This document shows, in pieces, positions 11,641 through 22,361 of a stretch of 64,000 nucleotides of DNA. The DNA is taken from NCBI GenBank assembly GCA_017163975.1, contig JAFFSR010000086.1, forward strand, positions 124,001 through 188,000, in the 5' to 3' direction. Origin of the DNA: Anastatus disparis (taxonomy: Eukaryota; Arthropoda; Insecta; Hymenoptera; Eupelmidae). The stretch's first letter is position 1; each line of letters starts with the position of its first letter. The position numbers were made by a program, and so were the translations under genes. Under the pieces are notes generated by a model. It worked only from the letters and a program-made list of their open reading frames with translations, had not been told where the DNA came from and did no database searches.

Positions 11641-13545
11641 AACATTGACAAAAATAATAATATTTATAGTAATGTAAAAACTAGACATATAATACGATCG
11701 AAAACAAAGTATATATGTATATGCATGCGTCCAAGAAATAAAAGTAAAAGGAAAGAAATATGGACAAATGAAACAAGAAAAAGATGAAGAAATAAATACA
11801 TGTAGAGAAAAAAACAACACACAATGCAAGAAGTAGGAACAAATAACTATATAATTATAGAAGAAAGGGAGTCAAGTTAAAACTTGCATAAACGTATAGA
11901 AGTCTTAAAATACTCGCATTAAATATTAAAAAAAAAAATATTAAAATACTAAATTGTCTAGAAATGCTGATTAAAGGCATATAAATATAGATATGCTCAA
12001 AATTATCAAAAATATATCTATTATTTAACGGTAATAATTTAAATAAATTATCTAGAGTCTACAAAATAATTATATCCAATGCTTAATAAAAATATACAGT
12101 AATTAATCAAATAAATAACTAAGAACAGCAAAACAGAAATGTTTAAATTTATAAAATAAAAATATAGAAAGAATACCAACACTTTGCAGTCAAATTCACA
12201 CGTACGTAATCATATACGATTCACAGTGAAAAAAATACAAACACTTTGCAGTCCAATTCACACGTACGTTATCACGTATGCACCTACACAGACTAAAGGC
12301 TTCAAGCAGTAAGAGCCCCCACCGCTTGCGATCAAGCACTCAGACGCATACAGATATTATAGGTATACGAACTGTATAACAGTGTGCGCAAGCATCATCG
12401 CACAAAGAGGAATAGAAGAACGCGTAAAGAGCCATAAACATTAACATCAAGAAATAGATATAGATGAACAACTCAACCAAGAATATTGAATGCATATGAA
12501 TATGAGCCAAAAGATTAAATAAATCATAACTAAAAAAAAATTAATAAATAAAAACTACTTTAAAAGTACACTAACTTAATTATAAATATAGACATTTATA
12601 ATAAGGTTATTGCCCTTTAGGGGCAAATAATAAAATTATATTAATTGAATGCAAATATCTCGCGAAATTATTATTATAAAAACTTGACTATGAATTGTTA
12701 ATTAAAGACAGTCTTTCAGGTCCAATAACGAAAAATTAAATAATTAATATTAATCAATGATCTCAGCAAATATTAAAAAGGGTTAATAAACAACCTTATG
12801 TAATTTTGCCACTAAATATCTACTATAAAACCTTATAATAATTAATATAATGATTTTAATTATCAAGATAAATAAAAAAAATCAGATTGTTCACAAAACT
12901 TTTCCTAACTTAACAGAGGATTTAATAATATAAAGCCAACGTAAGCAATTAACGAAATAGAATCAAATATTAACAAATGAATAAACTTAATAAACAATAA
13001 TCAAACAATTAAAATTACTCGTTACTCGTTAGTACGTGTTGCAGGCATACAGGGATTAATAAACCAAGAAAAATTAAGATTATAACAATAATAACTGACT
13101 TAAAATTTGCATTAAAAATTGGAAGCCTCCAGCCATTAGGGGGCCCCTTTGTAATTAATTGTTAAAGAATATTTTCAGGTACCAGTACAGTTTCTGAGGA
13201 ATATATATAATCAAAAAGAATGAGAATCGTATCCAGAGAAGTCAAGAATAAACATATTCAAAAGCAATTAATCCAACGATGAATGCAAGGAAAACATGAA
13301 CAAAACATTTTCTTTTAAAAACATAATCTTATGTAAATTTTAATGTACACAAAGAAAGAGATATATAGTCAGAATAGAAATGTATTTGATAGGTACACAA
13401 TACTACTCTACATAAACCAATGTAACATATACAATTAGGCAAGCTTAAATAAATTTCATTCAATTATATAGAGCCTTAGGTAAAACAAAAAATAAATTTT
13501 TTAAGGTATTAATCGTCGAGGGCGCCGATACCACGGCCTCAGACG
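11641..13545 (+). other. 3' non-coding part of the LTR element, after the inserted block
   Basis: A-rich plus strand with no gene. About 12180-12300 contains two near-repeats of ACTTTGCAGTC...CACACGTACGT. The bases directly before the 3' LTR (CGGCCTCAGACG) are not a purine tract. Confidence 0.6.
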
Positions 13546-14169
13546 TGTTACGGATTCTATATCCTATAAAATGAATAAGAATTATTATCAGCAATATACA
13601 AAGAATGCGACGAATACACGTTCCAACAAGTACAGACAGAAAACGCTGACCGTCATACTAACAAGTTATAACCTGCCTGGAAACAACGAAAAGCGTCGAG
13701 CACCATAGAAAAAGAGCTGACCACCCAGCAACAGGTTAAGACCAGAACGAAAAGTCACTGACGGACTGATCAGCAAATTCCAATCAATAACGAATATTCT
13801 AGAAGGATAGGCACATGGAAACAACGAATTTGGCGAGTATAAATACAGCCGGACATCCCACGAGGAGTCAGTTAGTAGACCAATCGACAGAGAGATGAGA
13901 GAGTAAGCAACCAACCTTTAGCCATGAACGACGGGAGTACGCCCGATTGAAGCAAGCAACAAGGAACGTATTAGGCGACGAATTAATAATAGGACATATC
14001 TCTCTCGACGAAAGTATTAATAAACTTATATTCGTATCATAATTACTGAGTATTTATTTAATTCTTCACGCAAACTGACTGCTTGGGTTTACCAAGATTA
14101 GTCGTGATACAAAAGATACCCACCATCTTATAATTAAATATAAATATACATATACGTAAAAACGTAACA
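13546..14169 (+). repeat. 3' LTR
   Basis: Same length and ends as the 5' LTR, with about 14 substitutions by eye. TATAAATA at 13838-13845 and the initiator at 13868-13873 are kept. It is followed by the ATAT target duplication. Confidence 0.93.
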
Positions 14170-14617
14170 ATATATTTAAATGTATATTTAAGATTTTGAC
14201 GATTTATAGGATTATTTTGTTATAATTCTTGTTTGATATCTTTTTTCTTAATCTTACATTTTATAAATATATCAAAATTTTTTCAATTATTAATTATTAA
14301 TAGTTTTATATAATGTTTAATATTTTATGTAAATATTACATTTAATATTAAAAAAAATAATTTTTAATTATTTTATTATATTAATTTAACATAATGTTTA
14401 ATATATCTAAATGTATATTTAAGATATTTAAGATTTAAAGGAATATTTTGTTATAATTCCTGTTTGATATTTTTTAACTTAATTTTACACTTTAGAAATA
14501 TATCATAATTTTTTTCATAAAATTTAATCTTAATAAAATATTAAACATTTCATAAAAATATTAAATTTATAATTTAAATAATTAATAAATTTAAAAAAAT
14601 ATATCATAATATTTTTT
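14170..14617. other. AT-rich stretch with a diverged direct duplication
   Basis: The sequence from about 14174 to 14300 (ATTTAAATGTATATTTAAG, then a block with TTTTGTTATAATTC) recurs in diverged form at about 14400-14530. No gene is seen. Confidence 0.5.
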
Positions 14618-14941
14618 TTAAATGTGTGCAATGTTCAATAAATATCTTGAATATATTTCGTAATTTTGATTTAGATAAAATTTATTTATTGGTTCATGTA
14701 ATGTTATTTTATATTCTATAATTTTATTAGTGTAATATTTATAATTTTCTGGTACTTGTTTCCAATTATGAAATTCGACTTTTTCATTATCTTCACTAAT
14801 ATATGAATTTAATATATTATTTAAAACAGATATTTCAGTATTATGTGAACTATTATTATCAGCAAGATTTTCTAAGTAATATTCATACTCTTCCTCATAA
14901 TTTAAATAATCTTCAATGTTATCATTTAAACTATCCATCAT
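14618..14941 (-). CDS. Hypothetical acidic protein, 107 aa, next to the Helitron
   Basis: An intact ATG-to-stop frame on the same strand as the Helitron genes and about 130 bases beyond the helicase end. The N-terminal half is acidic and tyrosine-rich (NIEDYLNYEEEYEYYLENL) and the rest is N/Y/I-rich with a NWKQVP motif. It has no signal peptide or membrane segment. I do not recognise it. It could be a second Helitron ORF or a chance frame, although for an AT-rich genome its length and composition are somewhat protein-like. Confidence 0.35.
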   Translation of the reverse strand: MMDSLNDNIEDYLNYEEEYEYYLENLADNNSSHNTEISVLNNILNSYISEDNEKVEFHNWKQVPENYKYYTNKIIEYKITLHEPINKFYLNQNYEIYSRYLLNIAHI

Positions 14942-15068
14942 TTCTTGATCATTTACATTATTAATAGTAACGTATCTATATATATGAATTTTATAAATAC
15001 GATACCTATAAACAATAATGATTAAATTATATAAACAATTAATATAAATAATTAAATTATATAAATTA

Positions 15069-16498
15069 TTATTTTAATATTTCTTTCGAAACTATGTTTT
15101 TAATTTCATTTTTATTATCTAATTCATTTTGAATATATATATATTTTTTATTTTTACATCTTGACAGTGCGACATATAGCTGACCATGTGAAAATAATGG
15201 TTTTTTAATATATATACCTATATTTTCAAAACTTTGTCCTTGTGACTTATTAATTGTTATTGCAAATGCTAACACTATAGAAAATTGTTTTCTGTGTAAA
15301 ATAAAAGGCAAAGAAGATGATTTATTTGTACTTAAAGTTATTTTTGGTATAAAAACTTTATTTCCTTTATTTTCTCCTGTAATAATCTCAGCTTCTATAT
15401 TAAATTTAAATAATTTAGTTATTTTTAATCTAGTTCCATTACATAATCCATCAGTTATACTAAGATTTCTAATTAACATTATAATTGCGTTAATCTTTAA
15501 TTTAATTTCTTGAGGAGGTAATCCTTCTCTAATATTATTTAACATTTTAATAGGATAATTTAAATGAATATTTTCATCAGTTTGATCAACGCCCTTATAA
15601 GTTGCATTTCACCATTAATTAATTTTAATATTTTATTATTTAAAATGTTTACATCTCCATTATGTGAAGTTAAAATAACATTTTTAGAAAAATTGTAATT
15701 GTTGTTTATATCTTTATAAATTGTATCACATATATTATTAGTTTTATATTCTTCGGGAATAATGAAAGTATTAATTTTTCCTTCTCCTATATTTAATAAA
15801 AAAGATAAAAATTTTTTATCATTACATCTTATATTAGTTTTTAAATTAAAAATTTTAAATAATTTCCAAAGATGTGAATATTTTACAGTGTCTTTTATAA
15901 TTGTATCTTTAAATCCATTTTTTACCATAGGTAAAATTTGTCTAAAGTCACCATCTAAAATTATTAATTTATCTCCAAATGGTTTATTATTTGAACAAAC
16001 ATCTTGTAAAGTTTTATCCACAATTTCTAATGCTTTTTTAGGAATCATAGAAGCTTCATCCCAAATAATAATATCTGTTAATCGTAACTTATGTTTATCA
16101 GATTCTAATTTTAAAAAAGCATTTTCAATATTACTTAAGTCTATAGGTAATCTAAATGTTCTGTGGCTTGTCATACCATTTGGTAACAAAATTGAAGCGA
16201 TTTCTGTCCAAGCCATTGATATAAATTTTTTTTTAATTGAAATAAAGTAATATATTAATGTTTTATATAAAAAGGTTTCACCAGAACCTCCTGGACCATC
16301 TATAAAATATATTTTGTGTTTATTATTTATTATATTATTAAATATGTTTTTTTGATCTAAATTCAATTCATTAAACATTTTATTAAACATTTTGTTACTA
16401 TATTCAATAGTTTCGTTACTAAATTCATTTTCTTTTTTAATAACTATTTCATTAGGTTCAGGAATACCAAAATCTTTACATGACATTTCTTCTGACAT
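15069..16498 (-). pseudogene. Helitron PIF1-type helicase domain, broken
   Basis: This superfamily 1 DNA helicase would unwind donor DNA in rolling-circle transposition. The piece at 16498-15560 has Walker A GPGGSGET at residues 68-75, where the catalytic lysine of GKT is a glutamate, and Walker B IIWDEASM near residue 145. A frameshift near 15590 leads to 15545-15069, which carries the PIF1 C-terminal motifs GLCNGTRLKI, AITINKSQGQSF and GQLYVALSRC. The order and spacing fit Helitron RepHel proteins. The K-to-E change alone would disable ATP hydrolysis. Confidence 0.9.
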
Positions 16499-17245
16499 TA
16501 AAATTTTGTTAATATGAAAAAGTGCGTTATTTTCATTATTTTCCTTAAAATCTTCTATAAAAAATTGTTTATATTTTTTTCCAAATTATATTCCCTTGAA
16601 TATTTTCACATAATAGGAAACTTGCAAAAAATTTTCTTAATTGTAATGGTAACATTACTTGACATGCTTCATCAAATATATTATAAATTTGTGTTTCATG
16701 TTCTAATAAACCCATAGCAATAGCTGTTTCTTTATATGTATTATAAATAATGTTTTCAAATGTTCGTAAATATTTAAAAGAAGTTGCACCTGTTACTCTA
16801 TTTAATATTAATTTTAGGAAAAATCTTTCACTATCCTTAGGTGATACTACACTTAATCTTCCAATTGCTATATTTTTTCTTATTTTTGATCTTTTAATCC
16901 AAGATTTGTTAATAGTATTAAAAACATAATATTCTGGCATATTTGCATATTTAATTTTTTTTGCAAAATCATCTTTTTCATTCAATTTGAACCATGCCGT
17001 TAAAGTAGTTTCCCATTTGTTTAAAGCTGAAGTTATATCGTTTTCATCAAAAACAATTTTTTGTTGATTTTCTGTATGAATATTTAATCTTATTACATTA
17101 TGGCTTCTACCACATAAGGGAAATTCTTCTAATCTCCAAGCAGCTTCTAATGCACTTAAATATCTACCGTCTATATATTGTGTAATTTCATCATAAATAT
17201 CAATATTTTCTTCTGTTTTTTCATTATCATCTTTTATATCAGAAA
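16499..17245 (-). pseudogene. Helitron RepHel linker region, frameshifted
   Basis: This links the Rep nuclease to the helicase. At 17245-16986, in the frame that continues into 16985-16569, the sequence includes YIDGRYLSALEAAWRLEEF and PLCGRSHNVIRLNIHTENQQ, typical of the region after Rep in Helitrons. It then runs through a stretch containing RVTGATSFKYLRTF. A frameshift in an A-run near 17250 separates it from Rep, and another change of frame near 16500-16568 precedes the helicase. Confidence 0.82.
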
Positions 17246-18415
17246 TTACTTTTTTTTATGTTCTTCTATTTCTTTATTTTGTCGTATTTGACAAAATGCT
17301 TTATCTCCTCCTTTATGTATATAATCAAAAATATATTTAATACTTTGTATAGTTGCACAAAGTTCAACATTTATGTAACTCTTATATTTAGCTAATAAAT
17401 AATTATTATAAGGAACAACCATAGAATTATCAATGGGAATAATTTTATGAGAATATTTTAAATTATAAACAGAATTACTATTTATATTATTTCTTCTTCT
17501 GTATTCAGGGTATTTATTTTCTTTAAATATAGTATGTTCGTTAAAAGGTTTTGGAAATTTTTGTTTACATATAATACTATTTTTTTTATAACATGGTGAT
17601 TTTTCTGTATGTGGACCATGTAACATATGTTTAATAACTAATTTTTGTAAATATTTATTATCCGAAGAAGGTATTTCTGCAGAAATATGTTTATCAATTA
17701 AATCTATAAATAGTAATTTATTATTTTGATGTAACGTCAAAATAATATGTGCATGTGTTAAACCTCTTCTTTGAAATTCAATTGAAAAAACATAAGCTAT
17801 AACAGTTCCAAATATTTTATTTTTAACAATATCATTTAATACCATTTTTAATTCAGCATAAAATAAACGAACTGTAATAGTAGGCATATCATTAGGAGTT
17901 GTTCCTACTGGGAAATTTTTTAAAATTTCTTTAATTACTTTCCACTTCAGATTACATGTTATTGTAATAAATAAATCTGGTTTTCCTACTTTTCTCATTA
18001 TTGCCATAGCGTCTTAATAATATTGTTGCATATATCTTGGACTTCCAATATATGTAGCTGGTAAAATAAAAAGGTTTCCTAGTCTTTCTTTAATTTCAAA
18101 AATTTTTGAAATGTTTGAAGCACTATTTTTAACGTGATCTAATAAACCCTGATAATATTCTATACGTAATTGTTCTTGATTATTACGTAAAAAATTCATT
18201 CTGTTATTTTCTATCATTATATAAGCATGAATAATATATTGTTGTGTTGATCTACCACAATATAAAATTGGATTAAAATTCATTTCATCTTTTCTGTATA
18301 CTGTAATATATAAATAATATTGGAGAGTTGTTAACTTTTCATTTTTTAAATTAGGACGTTTATTATATCCTATACTCCATCCTAAATCACCATTAGGAAA
18401 TAATAAAGGATTAAT
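17246..18415 (-). pseudogene. Helitron Rep (HUH nuclease) and N-terminal domain
   Basis: Rep nicks the donor and joins the strand ends. Similarity begins near 18415 with PLLFPNGDLGWSIGYNKRP. It continues through YCGRSTQQYIIHAYIMIENN and PATYIGSPRYMQQ to an in-frame TAA at about 18014, one change from CAA, then MAIMRKVGKPDLFITITCN. The HUH motif is intact (FQRRGLTHAHIILTL, metal-binding H-A-H). A two-tyrosine motif, Y-X3-Y, is present in KYIFDYIHKG. Breaks are the stop at 18014 and a frameshift near 17250. At about 18415 similarity ends abruptly, so the protein start is missing or lies beyond a junction. Confidence 0.9.
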
Positions 18416-18428
18416 TATTAAAAATAAA

Positions 18429-18644
18429 AAACATTATAAAAGACATATAAATAGTCACGATTAAAATAAAACAGAAAAATATATTTGTAAACAATGCGAG
18501 AAATCATATAGTAGATTGGATCATTTAATCAGACATTCAAGAAGTCACGATGATATATATTTGAATGTATGTAAATATTGTGGAAAAGGTTTCCATAGAA
18601 TAGATAGTTTGGAAAGACATTAAAATACAAAATTTTGTAAGTAA
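18429..18644 (+). pseudogene. C2H2 zinc-finger fragment, opposite in direction to the Helitron
   Basis: This short frame encodes the end of one finger (HYKRHINSHD), a full C-X2-C-X12-H-X3-H finger (CKQCEKSYSRLDHLIRHSRSH cut after its core) and a third starting CKYCGKGFHRIDSLERH. TAA codons interrupt it at 18462 and 18621. Such fingers bind DNA or RNA. It starts within 15 bases of where the Helitron similarity stops and runs the other way, which suggests either a captured host gene fragment or a divergent element ORF. Confidence 0.65.
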
Positions 18645-19070
18645 TAAATGAAAATATTTATCATTTATATATATATATATATATATATATTACAATTGAA
18701 TATATTTTATCAAATTAAATCATTTATTAATAAACTATAATGAAAAACTTATTTTTAGGAGAATATAAATAAATGAATTTGCAGAGATACCGCTTATGAC
18801 GCGTTAGGTCTTTTTATTAGTGGAAGCCTTCGCCAGTAGCCATAAAAATTATTTTGTTTTATAATTTATATGTTTTATTTAATTTTTTATATTATTTTAA
18901 ATAATTTAAAAAATTGTTTTCTATAATCATTTTAAAATAAAGAAAATAAATATTTTTTAAATAAAATTTTTGTATTAATTCTAGCATTAATTAATTTTAA
19001 TATTATAAATTATATATTATTAGGTTAAGTTTTAAGTTTGTATATTTAAATACATACATTATTATATTAT
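18645..19070. other. AT-rich stretch, no gene
   Basis: Contains a (TA)n tract at about 18667-18692 and a short GC-richer patch at about 18785-18840 of unknown nature. Confidence 0.5.
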
Positions 19071-19341
19071 GGGGGGGCAGTGGAGGGGTCGCGGGGGTGC
19101 CGTGGGTGTTCCGTGGGGGTGCCATGGAGGGGTGTGGGTGTGTGTGTGTGGGGGGGTGGAGGGGGGTGGAGGGCACTTAGAATAAAAGCAACAATAAAAA
19201 ATATCGTAATATTTTAAGCAATTTCACGTTATTTTGTGGAGGGGCCGTGGAGGGGCTATAGAGGTGAGTGGGGGGTGTAGGTGGTGTAGAGGGGTGTGTG
19301 GGTGGAGGGGTGTGGGGGTGGAGGGGTGTGGGGGGTCTGAG
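19071..19341 (+). repeat. Two G-rich clusters (GGGGTGGAGGGG type)
   Basis: At 19071-19170 and 19237-19341 the plus strand is made of runs such as GGGGGGTGGAGGGGGG and GTGTGGGGGTGGAGGGG, in a genome that is otherwise AT-rich. Many runs of three to seven G occur close together, so G-quadruplex formation is plausible. No protein-coding frame is seen. Confidence 0.85.
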
Positions 19342-19750
19342 GGTTAATTTCTAATATAACTATAGAATATAGGTAGATATATTTATACATATATTTAATT
19401 TACTAATCATTCACAATTCCTTTAAAGCAATTAACTATGAAAGAGATATAATTAGAATGTATGAATTGATGAATTGCAAATGAATAATGATATTATGTGG
19501 ATCCATCCACGTACATATCCACTCTGGTTCTTTTTTTTGTTTAATTTAATTAAGTTTAATCATTTTATTTTACGGTTTTATTTTTTTTTCATTTGCTATA
19601 TTAAAATTTTTTTTTTATTCATAGAAAAAAAAAATTTTTTATTCTAGTCATTTAGCACAGTCAGATGAGAATTTCCCTTCATTCTTTTTACATAAAAAAA
19701 TTTATGTAATAAAAAAAAATTTTTATTTCTAAACGTTATCATTAATTATT

Positions 19751-19788
19751 TCAACTATCTGGCTGAAAATGAGTCACCAGTTAGTTGA
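19751..19788 (+). other. Hairpin 1 of a matched pair
   Basis: TCAACTATCTGG pairs with CCAGTTAGTTGA across a 14-base loop that starts CT and ends GTCA. Eleven of 12 positions pair. The exception is a T-T mismatch at stem position 8. Confidence 0.65.
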
Positions 19789-20057
19789 ACATACAATTTT
19801 TGGAATTTAAAAAAAATTAACCTATGACTGCACTGATCGTATATTAAGGTGTGGTATTTTTCTTTATACTTTATTTTTTGTTTTTAGTTTTATCAAAAGC
19901 ATTTTTTTTTCTATTTCCACTCATTATTTTTAACGATTTGTCGAAAAGGAAACGTGATTTATATCACTTGTGATCGTTCTCTTTTTCGTGTTTTTTAAAT
20001 AAAAATTTTAAGTGGCAAAATAAAATGTAAAGAATTTTAAATATTAGAGTTATAATT

Positions 20058-20096
20058 ACAACTGTTTGGCTCCGATATAGGTCACCAATCAGTTGT
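20058..20096 (+). other. Hairpin 2 of a matched pair
   Basis: ACAACTGTTTGG pairs with CCAATCAGTTGT across a 15-base loop that starts CT and ends GTCA. It has the same T-T mismatch at position 8 as hairpin 1. Stem positions 1, 7 and 9 differ from hairpin 1, each with the compensating change on the other strand. Confidence 0.65.
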
Positions 20097-20297
20097 GTTC
20101 AAGAGAAAATTTAACTGTTAACATAAAAAAAGGATTTAATAAAAAAGATATACATTTTCTTTTGCCTCCTTTGTTGGATTAGCTTCTTTTTGTTAATTTT
20201 TTGTATGTGTATGAGTGTGTTTGTTTTATTATTTTATGGTTTTCTTTTCATCTTCTTCTATCTTCCTATTTTCTATAGAGTTAATGATAAGATTTGT

Positions 20298-20716
20298 CTA
20301 TCTATCGATTCGTCCATCTAAAGCGTCGATAACTCTCTCGAAACGTTGAATCTTCTTCTGGATTTGCTGTTTAATGTCTTCGTTTCTTTTTACTTCATCC
20401 TTGACTTCCTTCAATATGTTCTTTACCTCCTCCTTGAAAGATTTCTGTTGATATCTAAGGATGTCCACTTCCTCATTGGTCTCAACGAGGCATTTTACTA
20501 GGTTCGTGGTTATCTTTATCTCGAATTCGAGTTCCTCCACGACCGTTTTATGTTTAGTTATTCACTCTTTTATAAAGTCAGCAACTCTTTTTCTTGTAGT
20601 TCTATTTTGCAATCTTCTTCTTTTTCTTATATTTTTTCCTAATTTATTATTTTGTTCTGTGATTGTTTCATGGAGTAATCTCCTTCTAGAAATATTAGAT
20701 TGAGATCCGTGCAGGT
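20298..20716 (-). pseudogene. Second broken coiled-coil ORF
   Basis: The open frame from about 20709 to 20298 has one TGA near 20566. The N-terminal half is basic and arginine-rich (NIRKRRRLQNRTTRKRVADF) and the rest is a regular coiled coil (EEVKNILKEVKDEVKRNEDI). The basic plus coiled-coil layout resembles the ORF at 145-723, though the sequences are not clearly alike. It is unrecognised. It lies just upstream of the second LTR element and on the opposite strand. A retroelement ORF1-like or structural origin is possible. Confidence 0.4.
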
Positions 20717-20887
20717 ATGAAATCAGTCACCTACACACAGCTCACAATCTTTATTTTATTTCTCTTATTCAATTCTCCTTCGTCATTGGGATCCTGTAAA
20801 AATTGCCATTGTAAAGTTCTTCTTGCCTTTATGCTTCATATATTCATTTTATTTTATTTTTCTTTTTTTTTGAGTAAAATATATATA

Positions 20888-21300
20888 TGTAAGCTTCGTG
20901 CACATACTCAATACTGCTGGTAAGAAACTGTCTCGTGTCGGTCACTGTAGGTAGACGACACGAGCTTTAGAAGAGAGAGAGACAGATAGAAGATGGAGCG
21001 TTGACTCTATAAGTTAGAACTCTATACAAAATATTGTTAAGCTAAGTTAATCTAAGATAAGTGAATTAATTAAAGTTATCAGAATTGTTTATAACAATTC
21101 TGAAACTGTGAATTATTGTTAACCTTGTGATTGTTGAGAGATCCATTAAGCAATAGGCTTGATTGTTGATTCTCTTATTTTTAGGTTAGTTAACACGTGC
21201 TCCTTGTAACATTGTATATAATATATGTACTAATAATAAAACTCTTATTTTTAGACGAATCTAATCGCATTGCTGAATTGAATCAATCCCTTATCTTACA
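20888..21300 (+). repeat. 5' LTR of the gypsy-type element
   Basis: Matches 25993-26405 along its whole length. Ends TGTAAG and CTTACA form the usual short inverted repeat. No standard primer site (TGG...) is obvious directly after it, at 21301 onward. Confidence 0.92.
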
Positions 21301-21324
21301 AATCAACAATCATTTATTCGGAAA

Positions 21325-22359
21325 ATGGAAAAATTAAAATTTGAATTTTCAATCATCCCAAAACTAGAGGATGCGAAAACAAACATCTATGGTTCAGTGT
21401 CAATTGTAGATACTGAATAAAATCAGTTTATAATGCCAAAAGAACTCCAACCAATGAGTTTACACGAAGAATTACAAAAAAACTGAGATATTCAAAATGG
21501 TAAAAAATTCTATAAAGAAAAGACATGAAAAGAGAGCGGTGTGGATAACTCTTACACCTGAACTAGAAAAAATCTACTTCAAAGATAGAAATATACAGTT
21601 TAATAATTACTTGCTAGAAAAAGTAGGATGGCCAAACCCCAAAATAAATTGAAATCAGTGGATAAATTCTCAATTGAAAAATTCTAAAAAACGACAACTA
21701 TTGTGACACAATGGTTAGATATTTTTAACAAAGAATGTCTTCGCTTGGAATTAAATACGGACACTGAAAAGATTGAAATGTTAAGATTAATGCTAGAGGA
21801 CTCCTGTAAGGACTGGTACAGATCAATGTTGATAAAGCACACAGTGGAGTCAGACTAATCATCATGGGAGTTGAGTCTAAAAACAACATACGCTGATAAA
21901 GGTTGGTCACCGGTTAAGTATGCTATGAATTTTAAATATCTAAAAGGCTCAATACTAGACTACGCACTAAAAAAGAAAAGATTATTACTAGAAGTGAATA
22001 GCTCTAGTAACACGTCTCTATTAATAGATATAATTGCCTCTGGTTTACCAAATTTTATTACAGATAAAATAGATAGAAACAAAACAAAGACAGTTGACGA
22101 CCTTTATAATAATTTAAGAGGCTTAGAACATCTAATAAAGGATAATAATAATGAGAAAAATCTACCACCAACTAAACAAAATTTAAAAGAGCAAACTGAG
22201 AAAGAAAAACATCCATGTACAGTATGTGAATTAAAAGGTAAGAAAAATAGATTCCATCCAGAAAATTTATGTTGGTACAAGAAAGAAAAAACAGAAGAGG
22301 ATCCACTAACAAATACTCCCTTAAATATAAAATTATCAAATGAGGACTTAAAAAACTAG
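21325..22359 (+). pseudogene. gag of the gypsy-type element
   Basis: Begins at ATG 21325 (MEKLKFEFSIIPKLED). The frame closes at about 21418, and the middle runs through several frames (for example ITLTPELEKIYFKDRNIQFN). From about 21700 one frame continues with WLDIFNKECLRLEL and EDSCKDWYRSML to a TAA at 21856, then to 22359. The C-terminus has the CX2C...RFHPENLCW zinc motif found in gag proteins of some insect gypsy elements (CTVCELKGKKNRFHPENLCW). It has at least two stops and two frameshifts. Confidence 0.82.
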
Positions 22360-22361
22360 AT

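Larger units (their letters stand above)
3419..14169 (+). mobile_element. Degenerate LTR retrotransposon, gypsy-like, 10.75 kb
   Basis: Two direct LTRs of 624 bp each start TGTTACGG and end CGTAACA. The 4-bp flanks are ATAT at 3415-3418 and 14170-14173. Between them come a tRNA-Lys-like primer site, a gag with CCHC zinc knuckles and a pol with protease and only the edges of RT and integrase. A 5.8-kb stretch without genes follows, of which 9203-11640 looks like a later insertion. About 14 mismatches separate the LTRs by eye (roughly 98% identity), so the insertion is not very old, yet its genes are badly broken. Confidence 0.92.
15069..18415 (-). mobile_element. Decayed autonomous Helitron
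   Basis: Rep, linker and PIF1 helicase lie in the normal order on one strand within 3.35 kb, with at least one stop and three frameshifts. The TC start and the CTRR end with its hairpin could not be placed with confidence, so only the coding span is given. Confidence 0.85.

Noticed and set aside
14618..18415. A host PIF1 helicase gene
   Set aside because: The helicase is linked to an HUH Rep with Helitron-specific motifs and is broken, so it is a transposon gene.
20717..20923. Small frame that looks like a signal peptide followed by cysteines
   Set aside because: It ends inside the 5' LTR of the next element, and its hydrophobicity comes from T-rich tracts.
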